Assembly (NCBI GenBank): GCA_038210135.1 | Contig: JBBQWZ010000037.1 | Coordinates: 9,345-73,344, forward strand | Source: JBBQWZ01 sp038210135 | GTDB lineage: Bacteria > Acidobacteriota > Terriglobia > Bryobacterales > Bryobacteraceae | Direction of reading: 5' to 3' | Length of the DNA: 64,000 nt | In this document: positions 24,011 to 32,753 of the stretch, piece by piece | Position numbering within the stretch: position 1 is the first letter of the stretch | How the letters are laid out: each line of letters opens with the position of its first letter | Notes under the pieces: model-generated | The model's input: the letters and a program-made list of their open reading frames with translations, nothing else | Database searches by the model: none | What the model was told of the DNA's origin: nothing | Made by a program: the position numbers and the translations under genes

Positions 24011-26650
24011 ATGAGCGAAGAGCGGAATCCCATGGAAGACCAGGAAATAATCGACGAATTCTTGATTGAGAGTAACGAAAACCTGGGCCGTCTCGACCAG
24101 GAGATGGTGGAACTGGAACGTCGGCCCCACGACGCCGAATTGCTGGCTAGCGTGTTCCGGACGTTTCACACCGTCAAGGGGACGTGCGGCTTTCTGGGCT
24201 ACGGCAAGCTGGAGCGGGTGTCTCACGAGGCCGAGAACGTGCTGTCGCAATTGCGGTCCGGGTCTCTGCAACTGACCTCCGATCTGGCATCCCTGATCCT
24301 GCAGGCGATGGACGTCCTGCGGCGCCACCTGACGGCGATTGAGGCCAGCGGCCAGGAAGCCGTTGAGGATTCGAGCGACCTGTGCCGGAGGCTGGAGGAA
24401 GCGGCCCGCGGCGACGCGAGCGCGGCGGCGCGAGTGCCGGAAGCGGAAGTCGCCATACAGAAGACGGGCGCGGCGGTGCCGGCGCCGGCGCCCGAAGCGG
24501 AAGTTGCCGCGCAGAAGGCGGGCGTGGCGGACTCGGCCATCCGGGTGGACGTGCACCTGCTCGACAAGCTCATGAACCTGGTGGGAGAACTGGTCCTGGC
24601 GCGAAACCAGATCCTCCAGTTCAGCGCACAGCCGGAAGGCGCCGCGCTGGGCGCCACCTCGCAACGGCTCAACCTGATCACCTCCGAGTTGCAGGAAGGG
24701 GTCATGAAGACCCGCATGCAACCCATCGGCGTGGTCTGGAACAAACTGCCGCGATTGGTGCGCGACGTCGCCACGGCCTGCGGCAAGCAGATCGCTCTCG
24801 AGATGGAGGGCGCCGAAACGGAGATGGACAAGACCATCATCGAGGCCATCAAGGACCCGTTGACCCACATCGTTCGCAACTGCGGCGACCACGGCATCGA
24901 GCGGCCCGATGTCCGGATGGGGCGCGGCAAGCCGGCACAGGGCCGGATCTGTCTCCGCGCCTTCCATGAGGGCGGGCAGGTCATCATCGAGATCGGCGAC
25001 GACGGCGGCGGCGTGGACACCGCGAAGGTCAGGTCCAAGGCCGTGCAAAACGGTTTGATTCGCCCCGATCAGGCGGAACTGATGGGGGAGCGGGAGGCGT
25101 TGAACCTGCTGTTCCTGCCGGGCTTTTCGACCGCCGAGAAGGTGACCAACGTCTCGGGGCGCGGCGTGGGCATGGACGTGGTTCGGACCAACATCGAGAA
25201 AATCGGCGGGACCGTCGACCTGTCGAGCCATCTGGGCGAGGGCACCACGGTCAAACTGAAAATCCCGCTGACGCTGGCCATCATCCCCGGTCTGGTCGTC
25301 ACCCTGGGTGACCAACGTAGTGCGCCGCGGAACAGCAAGGCCGGTGTGGGCGGGGAGCAGTTCGTGATCCCGCAGGTGAGCCTGGTGGAACTGGTTCGGC
25401 TGGACGCCGAGGCCGCGCTGCGATCGATCGAGCGCATCCGCGACACCTCCGTTTACCGGTTGCGGGGCGACCTGTTACCCATCGTCTATCTGCGCGAGGT
25501 CCTGGGCATGGCGGGCTGCGGCTCGCCCTCGGGCGTGGTCAACATCGCCGTTTTGCAGGCCGAGGACCGCCAGTTCGGGCTGGTGGTGGACGGCGTCAAG
25601 GACACGCAGGAGATTGTGGTCAAGCCGCTCGGTAAACACCTCAAGGGTTTGAGCTGTTACGCCGGGGCGACCATCATGGGAGACGGCCGGGTGGCGCTGA
25701 TACTCGACGTGCTCGGGATCGCGCAGAAGTGCGGCGAAGTCGCCGGCGGCCGGGAACGCACGCGCGAGGAGGCGGTGACCAGGCGGGAGAACGCCGCCGA
25801 CAGTCGGCAGACCTTCCTGCTGTTCCGCGCCGGCCCGTTCAAGCGTCTGGCGGTCCCGTTGTCGCTGGTGGCGCGCCTCGAGGAGTTTCCACTTTCCCGG
25901 GTAGAGCGCGCCGGCAACCGCCTGGTGGTCCAGTACCGCGGACGCATCCTGCCGCTGGCGCCGTTAGCGCCGATTCTGGAGCCAGGCTGCGAGGATACCG
26001 CCGGAAGCCAGGACCCGGTCCAGGCCATCGTTTTCGACGATGGCAACCGGCGGATTGGCCTGCTGGTGGATCAACTGGTGGATATTGTCGACGACACGGT
26101 GACCATCCGGCAGGCCAGCGGGCGCAAGGGGTTATTGGGTTCGGCGGTGATCGGCAAACGGGTAACGGACATGCTGGATCTCGATGCCGTGATTGCCGAG
26201 GCATCGGGCGAGCGCAGGCGGGAGGAGACGGAGGCGGCCAGCGGGGCCACCGTCATGTTGGCCGACGGCTCGCCTTTTTCGCGCGGAATCCTGCGCGCCT
26301 CTCTCGAAATGGCCGGCTACCGCGTGGTGGAGGCATCCACTACGGCCGAGGCTCTCAACCAACTGGCGCGGGTCAAGGTGAGTGTGGTGCTTACCGCCCT
26401 GGACCTGCCCGGTGGCGGCGGCTGCCAGTTCCTTGAAAAGATGCGCAGTGAGCCGTCCCTGGCCGGAGTTCCCGCCCTGGCCCTGGCGGATTCCGCCGAG
26501 GAGGCCAGCCTGCAGGCCGCGCAGCCAGGCGCCTTCGAGAACTACCTGATCCGAGGGGACCGCGAAGCCATGTTGCGGTCCATCCACCGGCTGGCGAGCG
26601 TCCTCAACGCCCCTCCGGCAGCCCCGGAACTCGTTGGGGAGAGAGGTTAA
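24011..26650 (+). CDS. cheA: hybrid chemotaxis histidine kinase CheA with two CheW-like domains and a degenerate receiver
   Basis: 879 residues; an in-frame ATG at 24032 (MEDQEIIDEFLIES) is an equally good start. P1/HPt: phospho-acceptor H53 in FHTVKGTCGFLG. The dimerisation helix pair begins near DKLMNLVGELVLARNQ. The ATPase has N-box VRNCGDHGIE, G1 GDDGGGVD and G2 GRGVGMDVV. Two CheW-like domains follow (~420-560 and ~600-735). The last ~120 residues have a receiver fold, but the phospho-acceptor position is A796 (LTALDLP) and the conserved Lys is R848, so it cannot be phosphorylated normally. First gene of the operon; cheW follows with no gap. Confidence 0.95.
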   Translation: MSEERNPMEDQEIIDEFLIESNENLGRLDQEMVELERRPHDAELLASVFRTFHTVKGTCGFLGYGKLERVSHEAENVLSQLRSGSLQLTSDLASLILQAMDVLRRHLTAIEASGQEAVEDSSDLCRRLEEAARGDASAAARVPEAEVAIQKTGAAVPAPAPEAEVAAQKAGVADSAIRVDVHLLDKLMNLVGELVLARNQILQFSAQPEGAALGATSQRLNLITSELQEGVMKTRMQPIGVVWNKLPRLVRDVATACGKQIALEMEGAETEMDKTIIEAIKDPLTHIVRNCGDHGIERPDVRMGRGKPAQGRICLRAFHEGGQVIIEIGDDGGGVDTAKVRSKAVQNGLIRPDQAELMGEREALNLLFLPGFSTAEKVTNVSGRGVGMDVVRTNIEKIGGTVDLSSHLGEGTTVKLKIPLTLAIIPGLVVTLGDQRSAPRNSKAGVGGEQFVIPQVSLVELVRLDAEAALRSIERIRDTSVYRLRGDLLPIVYLREVLGMAGCGSPSGVVNIAVLQAEDRQFGLVVDGVKDTQEIVVKPLGKHLKGLSCYAGATIMGDGRVALILDVLGIAQKCGEVAGGRERTREEAVTRRENAADSRQTFLLFRAGPFKRLAVPLSLVARLEEFPLSRVERAGNRLVVQYRGRILPLAPLAPILEPGCEDTAGSQDPVQAIVFDDGNRRIGLLVDQLVDIVDDTVTIRQASGRKGLLGSAVIGKRVTDMLDLDAVIAEASGERRREETEAASGATVMLADGSPFSRGILRASLEMAGYRVVEASTTAEALNQLARVKVSVVLTALDLPGGGGCQFLEKMRSEPSLAGVPALALADSAEEASLQAAQPGAFENYLIRGDREAMLRSIHRLASVLNAPPAAPELVGERG

Positions 26651-27157
26651 ATGAATCCGATGACGACAGCTACAGGAACCGCGCCGTCGCCGCAGACCGC
26701 GGACCAGACGCTCAGCAGGCAGTATTCCACCTTTGATGTCGCCGGGCTCTATTTCGGGATCGATGTGCTGCAGGTACAGGAAGTGCTGCGCTACCAGGCG
26801 ATGACCCCGGTGCCGCTGGCCCCCGCGGTGATCGAGGGGCTCATCAATCTGCGCGGGCAGATCGTTACGGCGGTGGATGTGCGCCGCCGGCTGGGTCTAC
26901 CGCCGCGGGCTGGCGGGGAAACCGCGATGAACGTCGTCGTCCGCACCGAAGATGGCGCCGTCAGCCTGCTGGTGGACGAGATCGGCGACGTCGTCGAGGT
27001 GGAAGCCTCTTCCCTCGAACGCCCGCCCGAAAACCTGGATCCGGCGATCCGCGACCTGGTGTTGGGCATTCACAAGCTCAAAAACAGACTGCTGCTGGTG
27101 CTCGACACCGCCCAGACGTTGAACCTGGACACGGGCAAGGGGCCGCCCTCCCGGTAA
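26651..27157 (+). CDS. cheW: chemotaxis coupling protein CheW
   Basis: 168 residues, starting one base after the cheA stop with GAGAGG four bases upstream. The CheW fold is clear: YSTFDVAGLYFGIDVLQVQEV, then VIEGLINLRGQIVTAVDVRRRLG and SLLVDEIGDVVEVE. It bridges the receptor signalling tips to the CheA P5 domain in the cytoplasmic array. The N-terminal ~22 residues are a Thr/Ala/Pro-rich extension. Because this CheA already carries two CheW-like domains, the array has three CheW-fold modules. Confidence 0.94.
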   Translation: MNPMTTATGTAPSPQTADQTLSRQYSTFDVAGLYFGIDVLQVQEVLRYQAMTPVPLAPAVIEGLINLRGQIVTAVDVRRRLGLPPRAGGETAMNVVVRTEDGAVSLLVDEIGDVVEVEASSLERPPENLDPAIRDLVLGIHKLKNRLLLVLDTAQTLNLDTGKGPPSR

Positions 27158-27175
27158 CGGGGCCGGACCATCCTC

Positions 27176-27796
27176 ATGGCTTTCACTTTCTTCTTCCGTG
27201 ATTCGCAGGTGCTCGAACTGGCCCTTGACCACGTGGTGCCGGAGCTGGCCGGGCGCAGCCGACCCAGGATCTGGGACGCGGGCTGCGCCATGGGACCGGA
27301 AGTGTACACGCTGGCCATTATGCTGGCCGGACGTCTCGGGCAGTTCGCTTTCCGCAACCTGCGCATCGATGCCACCGACCTCGACGAGACGGGCCAGTTC
27401 GAGGACATCGTCCGGCAGGGAATCTACCCCGAAGGGGAGCTGAAACGGATGCCCGCCGGGATTCTGGAGCAGTACTTTGAACCGGCTGATACGCCAGACT
27501 CCTACCGCCTCGCCGACCGCGTTCGGGCCAGCGTGCGGTTTCAGCGGCACGATCTTCTCTCACTCCGGGAAATCGACTGCGGCTTCAGCATGGTGGTGTG
27601 CAAGAACGTGCTGCTGCACTTTTCCCACGCCCAGCGGGTGGAAGTGATCAGGATGTTCCACCGCTCGCTCGGGACGGGCGGCTATTTTGCCACCGAGCAT
27701 ACCCAGAAACTGCCCGCCGAAGTCGCTTCCTTGTTCGAACAGGTGGTTCCCCACGCGCAACTGTTCCGCAAGCTGGAGGTGGATGCGTGCGCGTGA
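27176..27796 (+). CDS. truncated CheR-like methyltransferase lacking the N-terminal CheR domain
   Basis: 206 residues. It begins directly at the FFFRD motif that in CheR marks the start of the SAM-binding domain, so the usual ~70-residue helical N-domain is missing. Motif I is DAGCAMGPEVYTLA, the acidic loop ATDLDE, and the late motif VVCKNVLLHFS replaces the usual CRNVLIYFD. A complete cheR lies at 33854, so this copy is extra and divergent. It may methylate a different target, act as a regulator, or bind SAM without receptor specificity. The next gene starts within its last ten bases. Confidence 0.8.
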   Translation: MAFTFFFRDSQVLELALDHVVPELAGRSRPRIWDAGCAMGPEVYTLAIMLAGRLGQFAFRNLRIDATDLDETGQFEDIVRQGIYPEGELKRMPAGILEQYFEPADTPDSYRLADRVRASVRFQRHDLLSLREIDCGFSMVVCKNVLLHFSHAQRVEVIRMFHRSLGTGGYFATEHTQKLPAEVASLFEQVVPHAQLFRKLEVDACA

Positions 27797-28419
27797 TCAT
27801 GCTCGAAAACTCCGGGCTGATTTACACCTCGAACGTGTACCTGGTGCTGGGGAATTGGAGTGCCCTTGGCGACGTGAACACGCTGATCGACACCGGCCGC
27901 GACCCGGCCGTGCTCGACGCACTCGCGCACGCGCCCACCGGCGTCGGCAAGCGCGCCGTCGAACAGGTTGTCTTGACCCATGGCCACTACGATCACGTCG
28001 AACTGGTCCCGGTCCTCCGGGAGCGGTTCCATCCCACGGTCGCCGGCTTCCGGGGCTCGGTGGAAGGGCTGGACCGGGTGTTGGAGGATGGCGACGAATT
28101 CAGGGCCGGCGATGAAACCTTCGAAGTGCTGCACACCCCCGGCCACTCAAGCGATTCCATTTGTCTGTATTGCCGGCGGGAAGGGGCGCTATTTGCGGGA
28201 GACGCCCCCCTGCTGATCCATTCCGGCGACGGTACCTATGAAGACGATTTTGCCGCCGCGCTCGAGAAGATCTGCGCCCGGGATGTCCGGACCATCTACT
28301 TCGGGCACGGCGCGCCGCTCACGGCGGACTGCAACCACCGCCTGCGCCGGTCACTCGAAATTGTAACCAACGGCCAACCGCCCAGGCGGGAAGCTCATCA
28401 GGAGAAAAGTGTCTTATGA
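27787..28419 (+). CDS. metallo-beta-lactamase fold hydrolase within the chemosensory operon
   Basis: 210 residues from the GTG at 27787, chosen because GGAGG sits seven bases upstream; a GTG at 27793 and an ATG at 27799 are alternatives. The metal-binding motif HGHYDH is at residues 65-70, followed by TPGHSSDS (third His), LFAGDAPLL (bridging Asp) and YFGHGAPL (last His), so all five ligand motifs are intact. It has no signal peptide and is cytoplasmic. It overlaps the cheR-like gene by 10 bases and the receptor gene by 4 (ATGA). The canonical His/Asp ligands argue against the di-iron oxygen-sensor ODP subgroup. Substrate unknown; a signalling ligand is possible. Confidence 0.88.
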   Translation: MRVIMLENSGLIYTSNVYLVLGNWSALGDVNTLIDTGRDPAVLDALAHAPTGVGKRAVEQVVLTHGHYDHVELVPVLRERFHPTVAGFRGSVEGLDRVLEDGDEFRAGDETFEVLHTPGHSSDSICLYCRREGALFAGDAPLLIHSGDGTYEDDFAAALEKICARDVRTIYFGHGAPLTADCNHRLRRSLEIVTNGQPPRREAHQEKSVL

Positions 28420-31400
28420 AATGGTTTTCCGATTTGAAAATTGGTACCAAGCTGCTGGGCGGTTTCGCCCTGGTGGCGGTGATCGCGGGGCTCATCGGTT
28501 GGGTTGGGCTCTCCGGCATGAGCGACATGAGTAAGCGCTCGGCTTCACTGTACGCCGACCAGTTGGTCCCCGTCCGGGACTTGGGATACGCCAATGCGGC
28601 GCTGTTGATTGCGCGCACCGACACGCGCGTACTGTTCACTACTGCAAGCGCGGACAAGCGCCGGGAAATCGTGGGCAGAGTCGAAGCGGAATCCAAGAAG
28701 GTGGACGACTACGTCGCTTCTTACAGCAAGACAGTGCTGACGAAAGAGGAGCAGGAGACGCTTCCCAAATTCCTGGCCTCCTGGGAGCAGTACAAGAAGC
28801 TGCGCGCCCAGGTCCTCTCCCTGTCGCTCAGCGGACAGACCGCCAAGGCGATTGAAGTCGCTGATGGCGAGGCCCTGATCAGTTCAGTCGCCGAGGCACG
28901 CAAGACTTTGCGTGCGCTGATCGACATCAACGTCCGCCTCGCGGACGAGAATAATAAGGCCAACGCAGCCGCCGCGGTCTCCGCCCGGAACCTGATCCTG
29001 ATTTTCCTCGGCGTCGGTGTCCTGGCGGCCGTCGGATTGGGGCTGCTGCTGGCGCGCATCGTCGGTAACCCGGTGCGGGCCATGCAGGCCGCCGCCGAGA
29101 AACTGGCGACGGGCGACGTCAACGTGAGCATCGAGCTCGAAAGCAAAGACGAATTGGGAGCTCTGGCCAAGGCCTTCCGCGCCATGGTGGAGGTAACCAG
29201 AGACCGTGCCGCGCTGGCGCAGAAAATCGCCGCCGGCGACGTGACCGCGGACGTGAAAATCCATTCCGAGCAGGATGTGCTGGGCCAGAGTTTCACGAAG
29301 GTAGTGGAAACCCTGCGCAAGCTGATCGCCGAAACCGAGATGTTGGCCAAGGCGGCGGTGGAAGGGAAACTCGCCACCCGCGGCAACGCGGAGCAGTTCC
29401 AGGGCGGCTATAAACAGATAGTCACCGGCGTCAACCAAACGCTCGACGCCGTGATCGGGCCGTTGAACGTGGCGGCCGAGTACGTGGACCGCATCTCGAA
29501 GGGCGACATTCCGCCCAAGATCAGCGACAAGTACAACGGCGATTTCAATGAGATCAAGAACAATCTGAATGGCTGCATCGACAGCGTCAACGCGCTGGTA
29601 GCCGACGCCGGCGTGCTGGTGAAAGCGGCGGTCGAAGGCAAACTGGCCACCCGCGCCGATGCGTCGAGGCATCAGGGCGACTTCCGCAAGATCGTCGAAG
29701 GCGTCAACCAAACGCTCGACGCGGTCATCGGGCCGTTAAATGTGGCGGCCGAGTACGTGGACCGCATCTCGAAGGGCGATATTCCGCCTAAGATCAGCGA
29801 TAAGTACAACGGCGATTTCAACGAGATCAAAAACAACCTGAACGGCTGCATCGACAGCGTCAATTCACTGGTGGCGGACACCAACCTGCTGGTGAAAGCG
29901 GCCGCGGAAGGCAAGTTGGCCACCCGCGCCGATGCGACCAAACATCAGGGCGACTTCCGCAAGATCGTCGATGGCGTCAACAACACTCTGGACGCCATCC
30001 TGTTGCCGATCGGCGAAGGCAACCGCGTTCTAGCGCAGATCTCGGCGGGCAAGATCGACGAATTGATCACGCAGACCTACAGCGGCGACCACGAAAAGAT
30101 GAAGCAGGCGGTCAACAACCTGGCCGTGGTGCTGCAAGGCCTGCAGAAGGAATTCGCGCGGCTTACGGATGCCTCCCGCGAGGGGCAACTCTCGGAACGC
30201 GGTAAACCAGATCAGTTTGTTGGGGCCTACGCGGGTATCGTGAAGGGCGTCAACGAAATGCTGGATGCCATCCTGTTGCCCATCGGCGAAGGCAACCGCA
30301 TTCTGGCGCAGGTCTCCACCGGCAGGATCGACGAACTGATCGCCCAAACCTACAAGGGCGACCACGAAAAGATGAAGCAGGCCGTGAACAACGTTGCCGC
30401 GGCGCTACAGAACATGGCGAAGGACGTCAACCTGCTGGTGAAAGCGGCGGTCGAAGGCAAACTGGCCACCCGCGCCGACGCGACCAAGCATCAGGGCGAA
30501 TTCCGCAAGATCGTGGAGGGCGTCAACGGCACGCTGGACGCGGTAATCGGACCGCTGAACGTGTCCGCCGAGTACGTGGACCGCATCAGCAAGGGCGACA
30601 TCCCGCCGAAGATTACCGACGCGTATAACGGCGACTTCAATGAAATCAAGAACCACCTGAACGCCTGCATCGACGGGCTTGGGGGTCTGGTGGAGGCGAA
30701 TGCCGTTCTACAGAGGATGGCGGTCAACGACTACTCCACAACCGTTAAGGGAATCTATTCGGGCATCTTTTCGAACGTCGCGGATGCGGTCAATACCACG
30801 CACACCAGACTCACGCATGTGGTCAGAACCGTCACGAAGGTCTCGCAAGGAGACCTGGGGGACCTGCCGGAGTACAAGCAGGCGGGCAGCCGATCGGAAC
30901 AGGACGAAATCGTGCCCGCCTTCATCCATTTGATGGAAAATCTGGGTGCGCTGACAAACGACGCCGGGGAACTGGTGAAAGCGGCGGTGGATGGTAAACT
31001 GGCCACCCGCGCCGACGCCACCAAGCACCAGGGCGAATACCGCAAAATCATCCAAGGCTTCAATGGCACGCTGGACGCCGTGATCGGGCCGCTGAACGTG
31101 GCGGCGGAGTACGTGGACCGCATCTCGAAAGGCGATATTCCGCCCAAGATTACCGACAAGTACAACGGCGATTTCAACGAGATCAAGAACAATTTGAATG
31201 GTTGCATCGACAGCGTAAACGCGCTGGTGGCGGACACCAACCTGCTGGTGAAGGCGGCGGTGGAAGGCAAGTTGGCCACCCGCGCCGACGCGGCCAAGCA
31301 TCAGGGCGACTTCCGCAAGATCGTGGAGGGCGTCAACCAGACCTTGGACGCGGTGCTCGAGCCGGTCAACGAGGCCGCCAAAGTCATCGAGCGCATATCC

Positions 31401-32297
31401 AGGAAGGACCTGACGGCGAAGGTTACCGGGCAGTACAAGGGGGATCACGCGAATTTTGCCGCCAACATCAACAAGATGAGCGACGATCTGCGCGTCAGCA
31501 TGCAGTTGATTGGGCAGAACGCCTCGTCGCTAGCGGCCTCTTCCGAGGAACTCACCGCGATCAGCCAGCAGTTGGCCGGCAATGCCGAAGAGACGGCGAC
31601 GCAAGCCAACGTGGTTTCGGCGGCCAGCGAGCAGGTTTCAAAGAACGTCTCGGTGGTGGCCTCGGGCAGCGAACAGATGCAGGCCTCGATCCGGGAGATC
31701 TCGAAGAGCGCCAACGAGGCGGCCCGGGTCGCCAAGAACGCCGTCGGAGTGGCGGATAACACCAACGCCACCATCGTCAAGCTGGGCGACTCGAGCATCG
31801 AGATCGGCCAGGTGATCAAGGTGATCACTTCGATTGCGCAGCAGACCAACCTGCTGGCGCTCAACGCCACCATCGAGGCGGCGCGCGCCGGAGAAGCGGG
31901 CAAGGGCTTCGCGGTGGTAGCCAACGAGGTGAAGGAACTCGCCAAGGAAACCGCCAAGGCGACTGAGGAGATCAGCCAGAAGATCGAAGCGATCCAGGGC
32001 GACACCAAGGGCGCGGTGAAGGCGATCGGCGAGATCAGCGCGGTGATCAACCAGATCAACGACATCTCCAACACCATTGCTTCGGCGGTGGAGGAGCAAA
32101 CCGTGACGACCAATGAAATCGGCCGCAACGTGGCCGAAGCCGCCAAAGGCACCAACGAGATTGCCAAGAACAATTCGGGGGTGGCCGAGGCAGCCAGAAG
32201 TACCACGGCCGGGACGGTGGACACGGAGAAGGCCGCCAGAGCTCTCAGTCAGATGGCGGCGCAACTGCAAACGCTGGTCGGCGAATTCACCGTTTGA
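28416..32297 (+). CDS. giant methyl-accepting chemotaxis protein with poly-HAMP array
   Basis: 1293 residues. Membrane helices at about 12-32 and 190-212 bracket a four-helix-bundle sensor domain outside the membrane. After the first HAMP (VGNPVRAMQAAAEKLATGD) come about nine more HAMP-like units of ~91 residues, with alternating phrases LVKAAVEGKLATRADA and AAEYVDRISKGDIPPK. The last ~250 residues are the MCP signalling domain with hairpin tip QQTNLLALNATIEAARAGEAGKG. There is no C-terminal NWETF-type CheR/CheB tether. Poly-HAMP chains are thought to relay signals as alternating conformations. The start overlaps the metallo-hydrolase stop by four bases. Confidence 0.93.
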   Translation: MKWFSDLKIGTKLLGGFALVAVIAGLIGWVGLSGMSDMSKRSASLYADQLVPVRDLGYANAALLIARTDTRVLFTTASADKRREIVGRVEAESKKVDDYVASYSKTVLTKEEQETLPKFLASWEQYKKLRAQVLSLSLSGQTAKAIEVADGEALISSVAEARKTLRALIDINVRLADENNKANAAAAVSARNLILIFLGVGVLAAVGLGLLLARIVGNPVRAMQAAAEKLATGDVNVSIELESKDELGALAKAFRAMVEVTRDRAALAQKIAAGDVTADVKIHSEQDVLGQSFTKVVETLRKLIAETEMLAKAAVEGKLATRGNAEQFQGGYKQIVTGVNQTLDAVIGPLNVAAEYVDRISKGDIPPKISDKYNGDFNEIKNNLNGCIDSVNALVADAGVLVKAAVEGKLATRADASRHQGDFRKIVEGVNQTLDAVIGPLNVAAEYVDRISKGDIPPKISDKYNGDFNEIKNNLNGCIDSVNSLVADTNLLVKAAAEGKLATRADATKHQGDFRKIVDGVNNTLDAILLPIGEGNRVLAQISAGKIDELITQTYSGDHEKMKQAVNNLAVVLQGLQKEFARLTDASREGQLSERGKPDQFVGAYAGIVKGVNEMLDAILLPIGEGNRILAQVSTGRIDELIAQTYKGDHEKMKQAVNNVAAALQNMAKDVNLLVKAAVEGKLATRADATKHQGEFRKIVEGVNGTLDAVIGPLNVSAEYVDRISKGDIPPKITDAYNGDFNEIKNHLNACIDGLGGLVEANAVLQRMAVNDYSTTVKGIYSGIFSNVADAVNTTHTRLTHVVRTVTKVSQGDLGDLPEYKQAGSRSEQDEIVPAFIHLMENLGALTNDAGELVKAAVDGKLATRADATKHQGEYRKIIQGFNGTLDAVIGPLNVAAEYVDRISKGDIPPKITDKYNGDFNEIKNNLNGCIDSVNALVADTNLLVKAAVEGKLATRADAAKHQGDFRKIVEGVNQTLDAVLEPVNEAAKVIERISRKDLTAKVTGQYKGDHANFAANINKMSDDLRVSMQLIGQNASSLAASSEELTAISQQLAGNAEETATQANVVSAASEQVSKNVSVVASGSEQMQASIREISKSANEAARVAKNAVGVADNTNATIVKLGDSSIEIGQVIKVITSIAQQTNLLALNATIEAARAGEAGKGFAVVANEVKELAKETAKATEEISQKIEAIQGDTKGAVKAIGEISAVINQINDISNTIASAVEEQTVTTNEIGRNVAEAAKGTNEIAKNNSGVAEAARSTTAGTVDTEKAARALSQMAAQLQTLVGEFTV
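29343..31380 (+). repeat. in-frame ~273-bp repeats encoding HAMP-like units
   Basis: The codons for LVKAAVEGKLATRADA recur with their first CTG at 29616, 29889, 30435, 30972 and 31245 (spacings 273, 546, 537 and 273), and a more divergent copy starts near 29343. The phrase for GPLNVAAEYVDRISKGDIPPK recurs near 29455, 29728, 30544 and 31081. Two units of another type (VLAQ.S.G.IDELI) lie near 30020 and 30300. The DNA copies are nearly identical over tens of bases, pointing to recent duplication or gene conversion. Confidence 0.85.
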
Positions 32298-32372
32298 GGC
32301 GGGCGGCGGCGCGGCGAGCCACAGGGAAGGTCCGCCGCGCCGCCGGACGCTGACGAAAAGGACTCTGTATTC

Positions 32373-32753
32373 ATGAAGGCCATGGTGGTGGACGACTCGC
32401 GGGCCATCCGCATGATTCTGGACCGAACCTTGCGCGATCTTGGGTTCGAGGTTTCGCAGGCTGCGAGCGGCAACCAGGCGCTCAGCATGCTGCCCGCTCA
32501 GGGCGAGCAGCTATCGCTCATCCTGGTGGACTGGAACATGCCCGGCATCAGCGGCCTGGATTTCGTCCGCCAGGTGCGCTGCAATCCGGCCCTGGCGTCG
32601 GTTGCCCTGGTCATGGTCACCACCGAGACCGAGATCGAGCAAATGGTGACGGCTCTCGAGGCGGGGGCCAACGAGTACGTCATGAAACCGTTCACGAAAG
32701 AAATCATCGCGGACAAACTACGCCTGCTGGGTCTGGTGGAGCAGGCGGCATGA
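32373..32753 (+). CDS. cheY: chemotaxis response regulator CheY
   Basis: 126 residues, a single receiver domain. The acidic pocket is D7-D8 (VVDDSRA), the phospho-acceptor is D53 in LVDWNMPG, Thr is in MVTTETE and the conserved Lys in VMKPFT, so all active-site residues are present. The sequence after the Asp (WNMP) and the KPFT turn are CheY-like. Since no flagellar switch genes are in the window, its output target is unknown (type IV pili or another process). It starts 75 bases after the receptor gene and overlaps cheB by four bases. Confidence 0.93.
   Translation: MKAMVVDDSRAIRMILDRTLRDLGFEVSQAASGNQALSMLPAQGEQLSLILVDWNMPGISGLDFVRQVRCNPALASVALVMVTTETEIEQMVTALEAGANEYVMKPFTKEIIADKLRLLGLVEQAA

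Noticed and set aside
23996..25315. 439-codon minus-strand frame opposite cheA
   Set aside because: Antisense shadow; His/Arg/Gln-rich composition without domains.
27787..28419. Di-iron oxygen sensor (ODP-like) identity for the MBL in the che operon
   Set aside because: The HGHYDH ligand set is the standard hydrolase form, whereas ODP-type flavodiiron domains have an altered motif.
29343..31380. Regularly spaced repeats resembling a CRISPR or minisatellite
   Set aside because: Spacing is 273 bp, frame is kept throughout and units encode HAMP-like helices, so it is a protein repeat.
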